In this document: positions 52,438 to 61,956 of the stretch, in pieces
Layout of the letters: each line of letters starts with the position of its first letter
How positions within the stretch are numbered: the first letter of the stretch is position 1
From: Flavobacterium glycines
GTDB lineage: Bacteria; Bacteroidota; Bacteroidia; Flavobacteriales; Flavobacteriaceae
DNA: 64,000 nucleotides
NCBI RefSeq assembly: GCF_900100165.1
Contig: NZ_FNEO01000001.1
Location: forward strand, 2,033,856-2,097,855
Reading direction: 5' to 3'
Translations under genes and position numbers: made by a program
The notes under the pieces: model-generated
Database searches by the model: none
Told to the model about the DNA's origin: nothing
Seen by the model: the letters and a program-made list of their open reading frames with translations, nothing else

Positions 52438-53427
52438 ATGAAAATTACAACTATAGTATATAGTATGAGTCTTTTATCAGCAGTTGTTTCTTGTAAAACG
52501 GCTGCTGTAAAAGAATCAGCTCATACCGAAAATCAGCAATCGCTGAAAATGAATAATCCTATTATTACCGATAAATATACTGCCGATCCTGCTGCTTTGG
52601 TTTATAAAGACAAAGTGTATTTATACACAGGACATGACGTTCCTGAAAAAGGAGTTCAATCGTACAGAATGAATGACTGGCTGGTATATTCCTCTTCGGA
52701 TATGGTCAATTGGCAGGAGCATCCGGTTCCGTTAAAAACTTCTGATTTTGCCTGGGCCAAAGGTGATGCCTGGGCTGGGCAGGTGATTGAAAGAAACGGA
52801 AAATTCTATTGGTATGTTGCTATTACGCATGGAGAAATTCATGGAAAATCAATAGGAATTGCGGTTTCTGACAGTCCAACAGGACCTTTTAAAGATGCCT
52901 TAGGAAAAGCTTTGATTACTAATGATATGACAACTAAAACTAAAATTAGTTGGGATGATATTGATCCGTCAGTAATTATTGACGATGATGGTCAGGCGTA
53001 TCTTTTTTGGGGAAATACTGTTTGTAATTATGTGAAATTAAAAGAAAACATGATTGAAATGGACGGCCCAATGCAAACGATCGATTTACCTAATTTTACC
53101 GAAGCGCCTTGGATTCACAAACGAAAAAATTGGTATTACTTGTCTTATGCTTCTCAGTTTCCTGAAAAAATATCCTATGCTATGAGTAAATCTATCAGTG
53201 GACCTTGGGAATACAAAGGAATTTTGAACGAAGTTGCGGGTAATTCGAATACCAATCATCAGGCAATCATTGACTTTAAAGGGAAATCGTATTTCATTTA
53301 TCATAACGGAGTTATCCCAACTGAAGGAGGAAGTTTTAGAAGATCGGTTTGTGTAGATCGTTTGTACTACAATCCGGACGGAACTATGAAACGTGTGGTG
53401 ATGACATCGGAAGGGGTCACTCAGTAG
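52438..53427 (+). CDS. GH43 lipoprotein arabinosidase/xylosidase-like enzyme
   Basis: 329 residues, lipobox VVSC19. GH43 landmarks: ADPAALVYKD (base), DIDPSVIIDD (pKa Asp) and TEAPWIHKR (acid Glu). The similar SYAMSKSISGPWEYKG block is typical. Specificity cannot be read from sequence; alpha-L-arabinofuranosidase is likely given the locus. It starts 8 bp after the GH51 gene, so it is cotranscribed. Confidence 0.9.
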   Translation: MKITTIVYSMSLLSAVVSCKTAAVKESAHTENQQSLKMNNPIITDKYTADPAALVYKDKVYLYTGHDVPEKGVQSYRMNDWLVYSSSDMVNWQEHPVPLKTSDFAWAKGDAWAGQVIERNGKFYWYVAITHGEIHGKSIGIAVSDSPTGPFKDALGKALITNDMTTKTKISWDDIDPSVIIDDDGQAYLFWGNTVCNYVKLKENMIEMDGPMQTIDLPNFTEAPWIHKRKNWYYLSYASQFPEKISYAMSKSISGPWEYKGILNEVAGNSNTNHQAIIDFKGKSYFIYHNGVIPTEGGSFRRSVCVDRLYYNPDGTMKRVVMTSEGVTQ

Positions 53428-53480
53428 AGCAGTTTACAGAAATCAGATTTCAGAAAACGGAAGAAATAAATTAAAAAAAT

Positions 53481-54449
53481 ATGAAATTATATTCCAAAAT
53501 AAAGTCGTTATTCTTTTTTTTAACTGTTCTAATTGGTTCGTCCTCTTTGGCACAAAATATTTCAGTTCATGATCCGGTGCTTATTAAAGAAAAAGATACT
53601 TATTATCTTTTTTGCACTGGTAAAGGAATAAAATGTTTTAGTTCTGTTGATTTGAAAAATTGGAAAGTTGAACCTGCTGTTTTTCCTGAAAAACCAATTT
53701 GGACAGACAAGGTCGTTTCTGATTTTGGCAATCATATTTGGGCACCTGATATTTTGTATCATAATAATAAATACTATTTGTATTATTCGATTTCGGCTTT
53801 TGGCAAAAATACTTCCGCAATAGGGGTTGTAACCAATGTTACTTTGAATGCCAACGATCCGAATTATAAATGGATAGATCATGGTATTGTAGTTCAATCT
53901 TATCCAAATAGAGATGAATGGAATGCCATAGATCCCAATTTGACATTCGACGAAAATAATGTGCCTTGGTTATCCTTTGGTTCCTTTTGGGATGGAATCA
54001 AAATGGTAAAATTGAATCCGGATTTGCTGTCCATTGCTCAACCAGAAGAATGGTACGCTATCGCTAAGCGAAAAAATACTCCTTTGTCGGGCGGAAGTTC
54101 GGCAATAGAAGCGCCTTTTATTTTTAAGAAAAATGGCTTTTATTATTTGTTTACCTCCTGGGATTTATGTTGCAAAGGCAAGGATAGTACTTATAAAATT
54201 GCCGTAGGTAGATCTAAATCTGTTAGTGGACCATATGTTGACAAAGAGGGGAATTTACTAAGTCAGGGCGGCGGTACTATTTTGCTTAAAGGAGATGAGA
54301 ATTATTTTGGCGTAGGCCATAATAGTGCTTATACTTTTGACGGAGTAGATTATTTAGTTTATCATGGCTATGATGCGAAACAGAATGGGAAATCTGTTTT
54401 GGTCATCAAAGAATTGAAATGGGATTCTGATTTCTGGCCCTATTTATAA
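53481..54449 (+). CDS. GH43 endo-1,5-alpha-arabinanase-like enzyme
   Basis: 322 residues with a signal peptide (SLFFFLTVLIGSSSLAQ). Motifs HDPVLIKEK (base), IDPNLTFDE (pKa Asp) and IEAPFIFKK (acid Glu) are intact. Patterns HIWAPDILYH and SFWDGIKMVKLNP are characteristic of arabinanases, so endo-1,5-alpha-L-arabinanase activity on periplasmic oligosaccharides is likely. 53 bp from the preceding GH43. Confidence 0.9.
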   Translation: MKLYSKIKSLFFFLTVLIGSSSLAQNISVHDPVLIKEKDTYYLFCTGKGIKCFSSVDLKNWKVEPAVFPEKPIWTDKVVSDFGNHIWAPDILYHNNKYYLYYSISAFGKNTSAIGVVTNVTLNANDPNYKWIDHGIVVQSYPNRDEWNAIDPNLTFDENNVPWLSFGSFWDGIKMVKLNPDLLSIAQPEEWYAIAKRKNTPLSGGSSAIEAPFIFKKNGFYYLFTSWDLCCKGKDSTYKIAVGRSKSVSGPYVDKEGNLLSQGGGTILLKGDENYFGVGHNSAYTFDGVDYLVYHGYDAKQNGKSVLVIKELKWDSDFWPYL

Positions 54450-54542
54450 AGCCTGAAATTTTTAAATAAAGTCCAAAAGTGGGTTGAGGTGGGATTTCTT
54501 GATACTTTTCAGATAAATTTTAATCAAACTATAACGTATAAT

Positions 54543-55661
54543 ATGAAAACAAATAAATTAAAAAATCTGGCATTATCAGCTCTAGTTTTGGTATGTGTCG
54601 CTTCCTTTACCGATACAAAAGCTCAAAATATTAAGCCAAAAAACGAAGTGGCTACAAATGCAAAAACAAGCTTATCTAACAAACCTATTGTGTTGCAAAG
54701 AGCAGATCCGTTTATTTATAAACATACCGATGGGTATTACTATTTTACAGGATCGGTACCTACCTATGATGCCATAGAGTTAAGACGTGCAAAATCTATT
54801 GCCGAACTTCAAAATGCTGAAACTTTTAGAGTTTGGGAAAAACATAAAAGTGGCCCGATGAGTCGTCATGTCTGGGCTCCGGAAATTCATTATTTGGATG
54901 GGAAATGGTATGTGTATTTTGCAGCAAGTGAAGAAGAAGATATTTGGAAATTAAGACCTTATGTTTTGGAATGTACAGGTCAGGATCCTTTGCATGACAA
55001 GTGGGTTGAGCTCGGGCAAATGCAGGCAGCTGATACCGATCCAAAAAGCTTTACTGATTTTTCTCTGGACGGTACTGTATTTGAACATAACAATAAACGT
55101 TATTTCTGTTGGGCAGAAAAAACGGGAGGACAGTTCGCCGCTTCTAATTTGTATTTGGCAGAAATGGAATCGCCCGTAAAACTTAAAACAGTTCAATTTA
55201 TGCTTACGACTCCGGATTATGATTGGGAACGCATCGGTTTTTGGGTGAATGAAGGTCCAGCTGTGATTAAAAACAAGGGGAAAATTTATATTACTTTTTC
55301 AGCAAGTGCTACAGGTGCCTGTTACGCTATGGGGATGATGGAAGCAGATGAAAATGCTGATTTGCTAGATAGAAATTCCTGGAAAAAATCCAGATATCCG
55401 GTATTAAAAACCAATGAGGCAAAAAAGATTTATGGTCCAGGACATAATTCATTTACAGTTGATGAAAACGGAGAACCTTTAGTAATATATCACGCAAGGG
55501 ATTACGAAAAAGCGGTAGGTGATCCAAAAGTAGTACCTGCGACTGATAAAAGACCGTTGAAAGAAATTATTGCAGACCCGTTATATGACCCTAATCGTCA
55601 TGCGAGAATGATGAAATTAAAATTTGATGATAACGGAAGACCAATATTTGAATATAATTAA
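54543..55661 (+). CDS. GH43 family glycoside hydrolase
   Basis: 372 residues from the ATG at 54543; the upstream GTG at 54489 is rejected because the following signal peptide (NLALSALVLVCVASFTDTKAQ) begins here. Motifs ADPFIYKHT (base), SLDGTVFEH and NEGPAVIKN (acid Glu) show an active GH43. The alpha-L-arabinofuranosidase type is likely, but exo-arabinanase or debranching activity is also possible. Fourth GH43 in the locus. Confidence 0.9.
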   Translation: MKTNKLKNLALSALVLVCVASFTDTKAQNIKPKNEVATNAKTSLSNKPIVLQRADPFIYKHTDGYYYFTGSVPTYDAIELRRAKSIAELQNAETFRVWEKHKSGPMSRHVWAPEIHYLDGKWYVYFAASEEEDIWKLRPYVLECTGQDPLHDKWVELGQMQAADTDPKSFTDFSLDGTVFEHNNKRYFCWAEKTGGQFAASNLYLAEMESPVKLKTVQFMLTTPDYDWERIGFWVNEGPAVIKNKGKIYITFSASATGACYAMGMMEADENADLLDRNSWKKSRYPVLKTNEAKKIYGPGHNSFTVDENGEPLVIYHARDYEKAVGDPKVVPATDKRPLKEIIADPLYDPNRHARMMKLKFDDNGRPIFEYN

Positions 55662-55747
55662 AAATATAAAGGGGAAACTTTGTAACAGAGCGATCAAAAT
55701 TAATCCTTTTGTTAATTTTTACTCTAATAAAAAAGAAAGATTAAAAA

Positions 55748-57733
55748 ATGAAACTAAATAGAATAAGTAAAAGTACGTTGTACGGTTTATTACTTAGCAG
55801 TTTTTTAGCAACTGCTCAGAAAACCAATCTGGAAGTTGATTTGACTAAATCAATCACCAAAATTCAACCAACAATGTATGGTGTCTTTTTTGAAGATATC
55901 AATTTTGCAGCAGATGGTGGTTTGTATGCCGAAATGGTAAAAAACCGTTCATTTGAATTTAATGCTCCGCTTATGGGATGGTCACAACCTAACAGTAGTA
56001 CCCATTCTATGAATAAGGAATCGGGTTTAGCACTTCCTATGCGTACCGAAGGGAATCCAAAAAATGCTGATTTTTGTAGAGTTACAATTAATAACGATAA
56101 AGCATACCAAATCATTAATGAAGGTTTTAGAGGAATGGGGATCAAGAAAGATGCTAAATACAATCTTTCTTTAAAAGCTGCTAATCATGATAATGCCATC
56201 AAAAAGATAATCATCCAATTTATAGATGCTAACAAAAATGTTTTGGGAGAAACAACGATTGTTCCTTCGTCATCCGATTGGAAAGATTATTCGGCCCAAA
56301 TAATTGCTACCGGAACAGAAGCTAAGGCTCAGTTGAAAATTAGTTTTGAAGGTACAGGAATTATCGATTTGGATATGATTTCGTTATTCCCTCAGGAAAC
56401 ATGGAAGAACAGAAAAAACGGTTTGCGTAAAGACATTGTTCAGTTGTTATATGATTTGAAACCGGGATTTATCCGTTTTCCCGGAGGTTGTATCGTTGAA
56501 GGAATGACTTTGGATAACAGATACCAATGGAAAAAAACAGTTGGACCGGTTGAAGATCGTGAAACGATGATTAATCGATGGAATGTGGAGTTTAAAAACA
56601 AGCAGGCTCCTGATTATTTCCAGTCTTTTGGTTTAGGTTTCTTTGAATATTTCCAGCTTTCGGAAGATATTGGAGCTCAGCCATTGCCAATTTTGAGTTG
56701 TGGAATTGCCTGTCAGTATAATTCGGGTGAATTAGTTCCAATGGAAGAATTGGATCCTTATGTTCAGGATGCTTTGGATTTGATTGAATTTGCCAATGGC
56801 GCTGTAACTACTAAATGGGGGAAATTACGTGCCGATATGGGGCATCCTAATCCTTTTAATCTGAAATTTATTGGAGTTGGAAACGAACAATGGGGACCTC
56901 AATACATTGAAAGATATAAAGTTTTTGCAAAAGCGATAAAAGAAAAATACCCAAACATAACGATTGTTTCAGGAGCAGGACCTTCACCGGATGGGACTTT
57001 CTTTGACTACGGCTGGGATGAATTAAAAAAAATGAATGCAGAAATTATCGACGAGCATTATTATAAAAATCCGGAATGGTTTAAAGAAAATGCAAAACGT
57101 TATGATAATTATGACCGAAAAGGGCCTAAGGTTTTTGCAGGAGAATATGCAGCACATCCTAAAGGCGTTGAAGACGGATTGAAAGAAAATAACTGGTTGT
57201 CGGCTCTTTCTGAATCCGCTTTTATGACAGGTTTAGAACGTAATGCCGATGTGGTTTATTTGACGTCGTATGCGCCTTTAATGGCTCATGTTGAGGCTTA
57301 TCAATGGGCTCCTGATATGATTTGGTTTGATAATTTGAATGCTTACGGAACGGCTAATTATTATGTGCAAAAATTGTATTCCAATAATAAAGGGACTGAT
57401 GTTTTATCGATAACTGAGGATGGAAAAGCCCTGACAGGACAAAATGATTTGTATGCTACGGCAGCTAAAGATGCAAACCAAAAAGAACTGATTGTGAAAT
57501 TGGTAAATACTTCAGCTAAAGTTCAGGATCTTTCGATTAATTTGTCAGGAAATGGAGTAGAGTCTAAAGGAAAAATGATTGTGCTGACTCATGAAAAGTT
57601 AGATGATTATAATACTTTGGCAGAGCCAACAAAAATTCTTCCTGTTGAAAAAGAGTATAAAACAGCCGGGAAAAAAGCAGCGGTGAGTTTGCCTGCATAT
57701 TCTTTTGTGGTATTGAAGTTAAAGTTGAAATAA
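55748..57733 (+). CDS. GH51 alpha-L-arabinofuranosidase (long form with carbohydrate-binding insert)
   Basis: 661 residues, signal peptide. A GH51 barrel with acid/base E380 (GVGNEQWGPQYI) and nucleophile E466 (FAGEYAAHPKG). Compared with the short GH51 in the same locus it has an extra ~140-residue beta-rich module (about 75-215, KIIIQFIDANKNVLGETT), probably a carbohydrate-binding domain inserted after the N-terminal strands. It likely attacks branched or polymeric arabinan whereas the short enzyme trims oligosaccharides. Confidence 0.94.
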   Translation: MKLNRISKSTLYGLLLSSFLATAQKTNLEVDLTKSITKIQPTMYGVFFEDINFAADGGLYAEMVKNRSFEFNAPLMGWSQPNSSTHSMNKESGLALPMRTEGNPKNADFCRVTINNDKAYQIINEGFRGMGIKKDAKYNLSLKAANHDNAIKKIIIQFIDANKNVLGETTIVPSSSDWKDYSAQIIATGTEAKAQLKISFEGTGIIDLDMISLFPQETWKNRKNGLRKDIVQLLYDLKPGFIRFPGGCIVEGMTLDNRYQWKKTVGPVEDRETMINRWNVEFKNKQAPDYFQSFGLGFFEYFQLSEDIGAQPLPILSCGIACQYNSGELVPMEELDPYVQDALDLIEFANGAVTTKWGKLRADMGHPNPFNLKFIGVGNEQWGPQYIERYKVFAKAIKEKYPNITIVSGAGPSPDGTFFDYGWDELKKMNAEIIDEHYYKNPEWFKENAKRYDNYDRKGPKVFAGEYAAHPKGVEDGLKENNWLSALSESAFMTGLERNADVVYLTSYAPLMAHVEAYQWAPDMIWFDNLNAYGTANYYVQKLYSNNKGTDVLSITEDGKALTGQNDLYATAAKDANQKELIVKLVNTSAKVQDLSINLSGNGVESKGKMIVLTHEKLDDYNTLAEPTKILPVEKEYKTAGKKAAVSLPAYSFVVLKLKLK

Positions 57734-57802
57734 ATTTCAATTTTGCAAAATGCTAGCAGACTTATTTTTAAAACAAAAAATATAATAATTTAATAAAATT
57801 AT

Positions 57803-57827
57803 ATGAAGTGTAAGTGTTACACTTCAT
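57803..57827. promoter_or_regulatory. AraR operator in front of araBDA (perfect palindrome)
   Basis: Two perfect 11-bp arms (ATGAAGTGTAA and TTACACTTCAT) flank a GTG spacer. It covers the -33 region of the araB promoter (-7 element at 57840-57847), so binding should block RNA polymerase. Degenerate copies occur before araR, the short GH51 and perhaps fecR. Confidence 0.8.
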
Positions 57828-57839
57828 GTAATTTTGTGC

Positions 57840-57847
57840 TATATTTG
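57840..57847 (+). promoter_or_regulatory. araB promoter, -7 element
   Basis: TATATTTG, an exact TAnnTTTG match, 17 bp before the ATG. The -33 region is overlapped by the AraR palindrome. Confidence 0.7.
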
Positions 57848-57864
57848 TAGCCATATTTTAAAAA

Positions 57865-59538
57865 ATGAAGATGAAAAATTATGTAATAGGTTTAGATTAC
57901 GGTTCAGACTCAGTTCGTGCCGTATTAATTGATACCGAAAACGGGCAAGAATTAGCCTCAGACGTTTGTCATTATAAGAGATGGAAAAACAATGAATATT
58001 GTAATCCGTCAATTAATCAATTCCGTCAGCATCCTTTGGATCATATTGAGGGATTGGAATCAACAATTAAATCAGTTGTTGCTCAGGCAAATGTAAATCC
58101 GTCAGAAATAAAAAGTATCTGTATCGATACTACAGGTTCTTCTCCAATTCCTGTAAATGCAGAGGGAACTCCTTTATCTTTAACTAAAGAATTTGAGCAC
58201 AATCCAAATGCGATGATGATTTTGTGGAAAGATCATACCGCTATCAATGAAGCTAACGAAATCAATGAATTAGCTGTTTCCTGGGGTGGTGAGGATTTCA
58301 CTAAATACGAAGGAGGAATTTATTCTTCTGAGTGGTTTTGGGCTAAAATTTTACACATTATCCGTGAGGACGAAGCGGTAAAAAATGCGGCTCACTCTTG
58401 GATGGAGCACTGTGATTACATGACTTTCTTATTAATTGACGATAAAGATTTAGCTACTTTCAAAAGAAGTCGTTGTGCAGCAGGGCATAAAGCAATGTGG
58501 CACGAAGACTGGAATGGTTTACCACCAGAAGAATTCCTGACAAAATTAGATCCTTATTTGGCTCAATTAAGAGGAAAATTATACAATGAAACTTATACTT
58601 CTGATTTGGTTGCCGGAAAATTAAACCAGGAATGGGCAACAAGATTAGGTTTAACTACCGATACGATTATTGCTGTTGGAACTTTTGATGCACATTCAGG
58701 AGCTGTAGGTGCTAAGATTGATGAACACGCATTAGTTCGTGTAATGGGAACTTCAACTTGTGATATTATTGTGGCTTCTCATGAAGCTGTGGGAAGTAAA
58801 ACAGTGAAAGGAATATGCGGACAGGTTGATGGTTCTGTAATTCCTGGATACATCGGTTTAGAAGCAGGACAATCTGCTTTTGGAGATGTGTTGGCTTGGT
58901 TTAAAGACACTTTATCTTGGCCATTAGATAATTTGGTTTACACTTCTGACGTTTTATCTGCTGAGCAAAAAGCACAGTTGAAAGAAGAAGTAGAGTCAAA
59001 TTTCATTAAAACATTAACGGAACAGGCAGAAGCAATTCCATTATCAGAAAGTATTCCAACTGCTTTGGATTGGGTAAATGGTCGTAGAACTCCGGATGCT
59101 AATCAAGGTTTGAAAAGTGCAATGACGAATCTTTCTTTAGGTACAAAAGCACCTCATATTTTTAAAGCTTTAATCAATTCAATCTGTTTTGGCTCTAAGA
59201 AAATTGTAGATCGTTTTGAAGAAGAAGGTGTGCGTATCGATAGCGTTATCGGAATTGGTGGTGTGGCTAGAAAATCGCCATTTATCATGCAAACTTTAGC
59301 TAACGTATTGAATAAGCCAATTAAAGTTTGTGCTTCTGATCAGGCGCCTGCTTTAGGAGCTGCGATTTATGCTGCTGTGGCTGCCGGAATTTATCCAAAC
59401 GTAATTGAAGCGGCTAAAAAAATGGGAAGTGATTTTGAAAGCGAATATTTCCCTCAGGCTGATAAAATTGAAAAATACCAGGAATTGATGGATTCGTACT
59501 CTGTATTGAGTCAATTCGTAGAAAGTATAACAAAATAA
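57865..59538 (+). CDS. araB: Ribulokinase
   Basis: 557 residues, FGGY kinase fold. It phosphorylates L-ribulose to L-ribulose 5-phosphate. N-terminal phosphate motif GLDYGSDSVRAVLID, catalytic region RVMGTSTCDIIV, GLEAGQSAFGDVLAWF and C-terminal IGIGGVARKSPFIMQTLAN and ALGAAIYAAVAAG. A second in-frame ATG two codons downstream is equally plausible. First gene of araB-araD-araA, behind an AraR-controlled promoter. Confidence 0.97.
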   Translation: MKMKNYVIGLDYGSDSVRAVLIDTENGQELASDVCHYKRWKNNEYCNPSINQFRQHPLDHIEGLESTIKSVVAQANVNPSEIKSICIDTTGSSPIPVNAEGTPLSLTKEFEHNPNAMMILWKDHTAINEANEINELAVSWGGEDFTKYEGGIYSSEWFWAKILHIIREDEAVKNAAHSWMEHCDYMTFLLIDDKDLATFKRSRCAAGHKAMWHEDWNGLPPEEFLTKLDPYLAQLRGKLYNETYTSDLVAGKLNQEWATRLGLTTDTIIAVGTFDAHSGAVGAKIDEHALVRVMGTSTCDIIVASHEAVGSKTVKGICGQVDGSVIPGYIGLEAGQSAFGDVLAWFKDTLSWPLDNLVYTSDVLSAEQKAQLKEEVESNFIKTLTEQAEAIPLSESIPTALDWVNGRRTPDANQGLKSAMTNLSLGTKAPHIFKALINSICFGSKKIVDRFEEEGVRIDSVIGIGGVARKSPFIMQTLANVLNKPIKVCASDQAPALGAAIYAAVAAGIYPNVIEAAKKMGSDFESEYFPQADKIEKYQELMDSYSVLSQFVESITK

Positions 59539-59547
59539 TAAAAGAGT

Positions 59548-60246
59548 ATGTCAAAATACCAAGCGTTAAAACAAGAATGTTACGAAGCTAATATGCAACT
59601 AAACGAATTGAATTTAGTGGTATATACTTTCGGAAATGTAAGTGCAGTTGATAGAGAAAATGGCGTTTTTGCTATTAAACCAAGTGGAGTTCCTTATGAG
59701 GAATTAAAAGCAGAGGATATTGTTATTGTTGATTTTGATAATAACATTATCGAAGGAGACAAACGTCCTTCTTCTGATACAAAAACTCATGCTTATTTGT
59801 ACAAGCATTGGCCAAATATTGGAGGAATTGCTCATACTCACGCTACATACTCAGTGGCTTGGGCTCAGGCTCAAAGAGATATTCCAATTTTTGGAACTAC
59901 TCATGCGGATCATTTAACAGCTGATATTCCATGTGCTGCTCCAATGGCTGATCATCTTATCGAAGGAAATTACGAGCACAATACAGGAATCCAGATTTTG
60001 GATTGTTTCAAAGAAAAAAATCTTTCTTACGAAGAAGTAGAAATGGTTTTACTTGGAAATCACGGTCCATTTGCCTGGGGAAAAAATGCAGCTAAAGCAG
60101 TTTATAACTCTAAAGTATTAGAGGTTTGTGCTGAAATGGCTTATTTGACTTTGCAAATTAATCCGGCTGCTCCAAGATTGAAAGATTCTTTAATTAAAAA
60201 ACATTACGATCGTAAGCATGGAAAAGATGCTTACTACGGACAATAA
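59548..60246 (+). CDS. araD: L-ribulose-5-phosphate 4-epimerase
   Basis: 232 residues, class II aldolase fold. It epimerises L-ribulose 5-phosphate to D-xylulose 5-phosphate, the entry to the pentose phosphate pathway. Zinc ligands lie in HTHATYSVAWAQ and the later GNHGPFAWG; the block FGTTHADHLTADIPC is family-typical. It starts 9 bp after araB. Confidence 0.97.
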   Translation: MSKYQALKQECYEANMQLNELNLVVYTFGNVSAVDRENGVFAIKPSGVPYEELKAEDIVIVDFDNNIIEGDKRPSSDTKTHAYLYKHWPNIGGIAHTHATYSVAWAQAQRDIPIFGTTHADHLTADIPCAAPMADHLIEGNYEHNTGIQILDCFKEKNLSYEEVEMVLLGNHGPFAWGKNAAKAVYNSKVLEVCAEMAYLTLQINPAAPRLKDSLIKKHYDRKHGKDAYYGQ

Positions 60247-60265
60247 AAAGTTTATTCGGGGAATC

Positions 60266-60305
60266 GTTTAATCGTTTATTCGATTCAGCAGTTCAACGAT
60301 TAAAC
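60266..60305. repeat. Inverted repeat in the araD-araA gap
   Basis: GTTTAATCG (60266-60274) and CGATTAAAC (60297-60305) flank low-complexity TTCGATTC/GTTCAAC words, a filler type common in Flavobacterium intergenic DNA. Confidence 0.5.
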
Positions 60306-60346
60306 AGTTCAACAAATAAACATTAAACAATAAATAAAAAATAAAA

Positions 60347-61855
60347 ATGATTGATATTTCTAAAAAAGAAATTTGGTTTGTAGTAGGTAGCCAAAACTTA
60401 TATGGAGAAGAAACTTTAAAACAAGTGGCAGTACATTCTCAGGCAATTGCTAAAGGGATTGATGCTTCTTCTCACGTTCCTGTAAAAGTAGTTTACAAGT
60501 CTGTGGCAAAATCACCTAGTGAAATCACTGATATTTGTTTGGAAGCAAATACAAACAAAAACTGTATTGGTATTATTGCCTGGATGCATACTTTTTCACC
60601 AGCTAAAATGTGGATCAATGGTTTAAGCATTCTTAAAAAACCATTATGTCACTTACATACACAATACAACGCTGAAATTCCATGGGCTTCTATCGATATG
60701 GATTTCATGAACCTGAATCAATCAGCTCACGGAGACAGAGAGTTTGGTTACATCATGTCAAGAATGCGTAAAAAACGTAAAGTGGTTGTAGGTCACTGGG
60801 AAGATGTACGTGTTCAACAAAAATTAGGTAACTGGACAAGAGTAGCTTTAGGTTGGGACGAAATGCAAAACTTAAAAGTAGCGCGTTTTGGTGACAACAT
60901 GCGTGAAGTTGCTGTAACTTGTGGAGATAAGGTAGAAGCTCAAATACGTTTTGGTGTTTCTGTAAATGGATACGACTCTTCTGACATCGTTAATAAAATG
61001 AAATTAGTTACTGATGCACAAGTAGATGCTTTAGTAGCGGTTTATGAAGAATCATACAATTTGGCTCCAAAATTGCAAAAAGGAGGAGAGCAAAGACAAT
61101 CATTATTAGATGCTGCTAAAATCGAATTAGGTTTAAGAGCTTTCTTAGAAGAAGGTGGTTTTGGTGCTTTCACTGATACTTTCGAAAACTTAGGAGAATT
61201 AAAACAATTACCAGGTATTGCAACGCAGCGTTTGATGGCTGATGGTTACGGTTTTGGTGGAGAAGGTGACTGGAAAACAGCTGCTATGGTTCGTGTTTTA
61301 AAAGTAATGAACATTGGTCTTGAAGGAGGAACTTCTTTCATGGAAGATTATACTTATCACTTTACACCTGAGAAATCTTATGTTTTAGGTTCTCACATGT
61401 TGGAAATCTGTCCTTCTATCACTGATGGAAAACCTTCTTGTGAAATTCACCCATTAGGAATTGGTGGAAAAGAAGATCCTGTTCGTTTGGTATTCAATTC
61501 ACCTGCAGGTGATGCTATCAACGTTTCATTGGTAGATATGGGAACTCGTTTCCGTTTAATCGTTAACGAAGTAACTGCTGTGAAACCAATGGCTGATTTA
61601 CCAAAATTACCGGTTGCCCGTGTACTTTGGGATTGTAAACCTAACTTGGATATCGCTGCTACTGCTTGGATTTTAGCTGGTGGTGCTCACCATACAGTTT
61701 ACAGCCAGGCGGTTACTACTGAGTTCATGGAAGATTTTGCTGATATTGCAGGAATCGAATTAGTAGTTATCGACAACGATACTAAAATTCGTTCTTTCAA
61801 AGAAACTTTGAATGCAAATGAAGCTTACTACCATTTATTCCAAACTGGATTGTAA
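60347..61855 (+). CDS. araA: L-arabinose isomerase
   Basis: 502 residues, normal length. It converts L-arabinose to L-ribulose. Metal-binding region includes [14 protein letters not shown] and [10 protein letters not shown]; the N-terminus ([19 protein letters not shown]) is classic AraA. It lies 100 bp after araD and is cotranscribed with araBD judging by orientation and absence of a terminator. Confidence 0.97.
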   Translation: MIDISKKEIWFVVGSQNLYGEETLKQVAVHSQAIAKGIDASSHVPVKVVYKSVAKSPSEITDICLEANTNKNCIGIIAWMHTFSPAKMWINGLSILKKPLCHLHTQYNAEIPWASIDMDFMNLNQSAHGDREFGYIMSRMRKKRKVVVGHWEDVRVQQKLGNWTRVALGWDEMQNLKVARFGDNMREVAVTCGDKVEAQIRFGVSVNGYDSSDIVNKMKLVTDAQVDALVAVYEESYNLAPKLQKGGEQRQSLLDAAKIELGLRAFLEEGGFGAFTDTFENLGELKQLPGIATQRLMADGYGFGGEGDWKTAAMVRVLKVMNIGLEGGTSFMEDYTYHFTPEKSYVLGSHMLEICPSITDGKPSCEIHPLGIGGKEDPVRLVFNSPAGDAINVSLVDMGTRFRLIVNEVTAVKPMADLPKLPVARVLWDCKPNLDIAATAWILAGGAHHTVYSQAVTTEFMEDFADIAGIELVVIDNDTKIRSFKETLNANEAYYHLFQTGL

Positions 61856-61878
61856 TCTTTTTTAGAAACAAATTTACC

Positions 61879-61923
61879 AAGTCATAAAGTCAAAAGTTAA
61901 TGTTACTTTTGGCTTTATGACTT
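61879..61923 (+). other. Long hairpin between araA and the mutarotase gene
   Basis: Two 19-nt arms (61879-61897 and 61905-61923) pair fully with one G-U wobble around a 7-nt loop. No long T-run follows, so it may be an mRNA-stabilising or processing structure, or a partial terminator reducing expression of the mutarotase. Confidence 0.6.
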
Positions 61924-61956
61924 CTCTATTATCATTAACCTAATAAAATAAAAATT

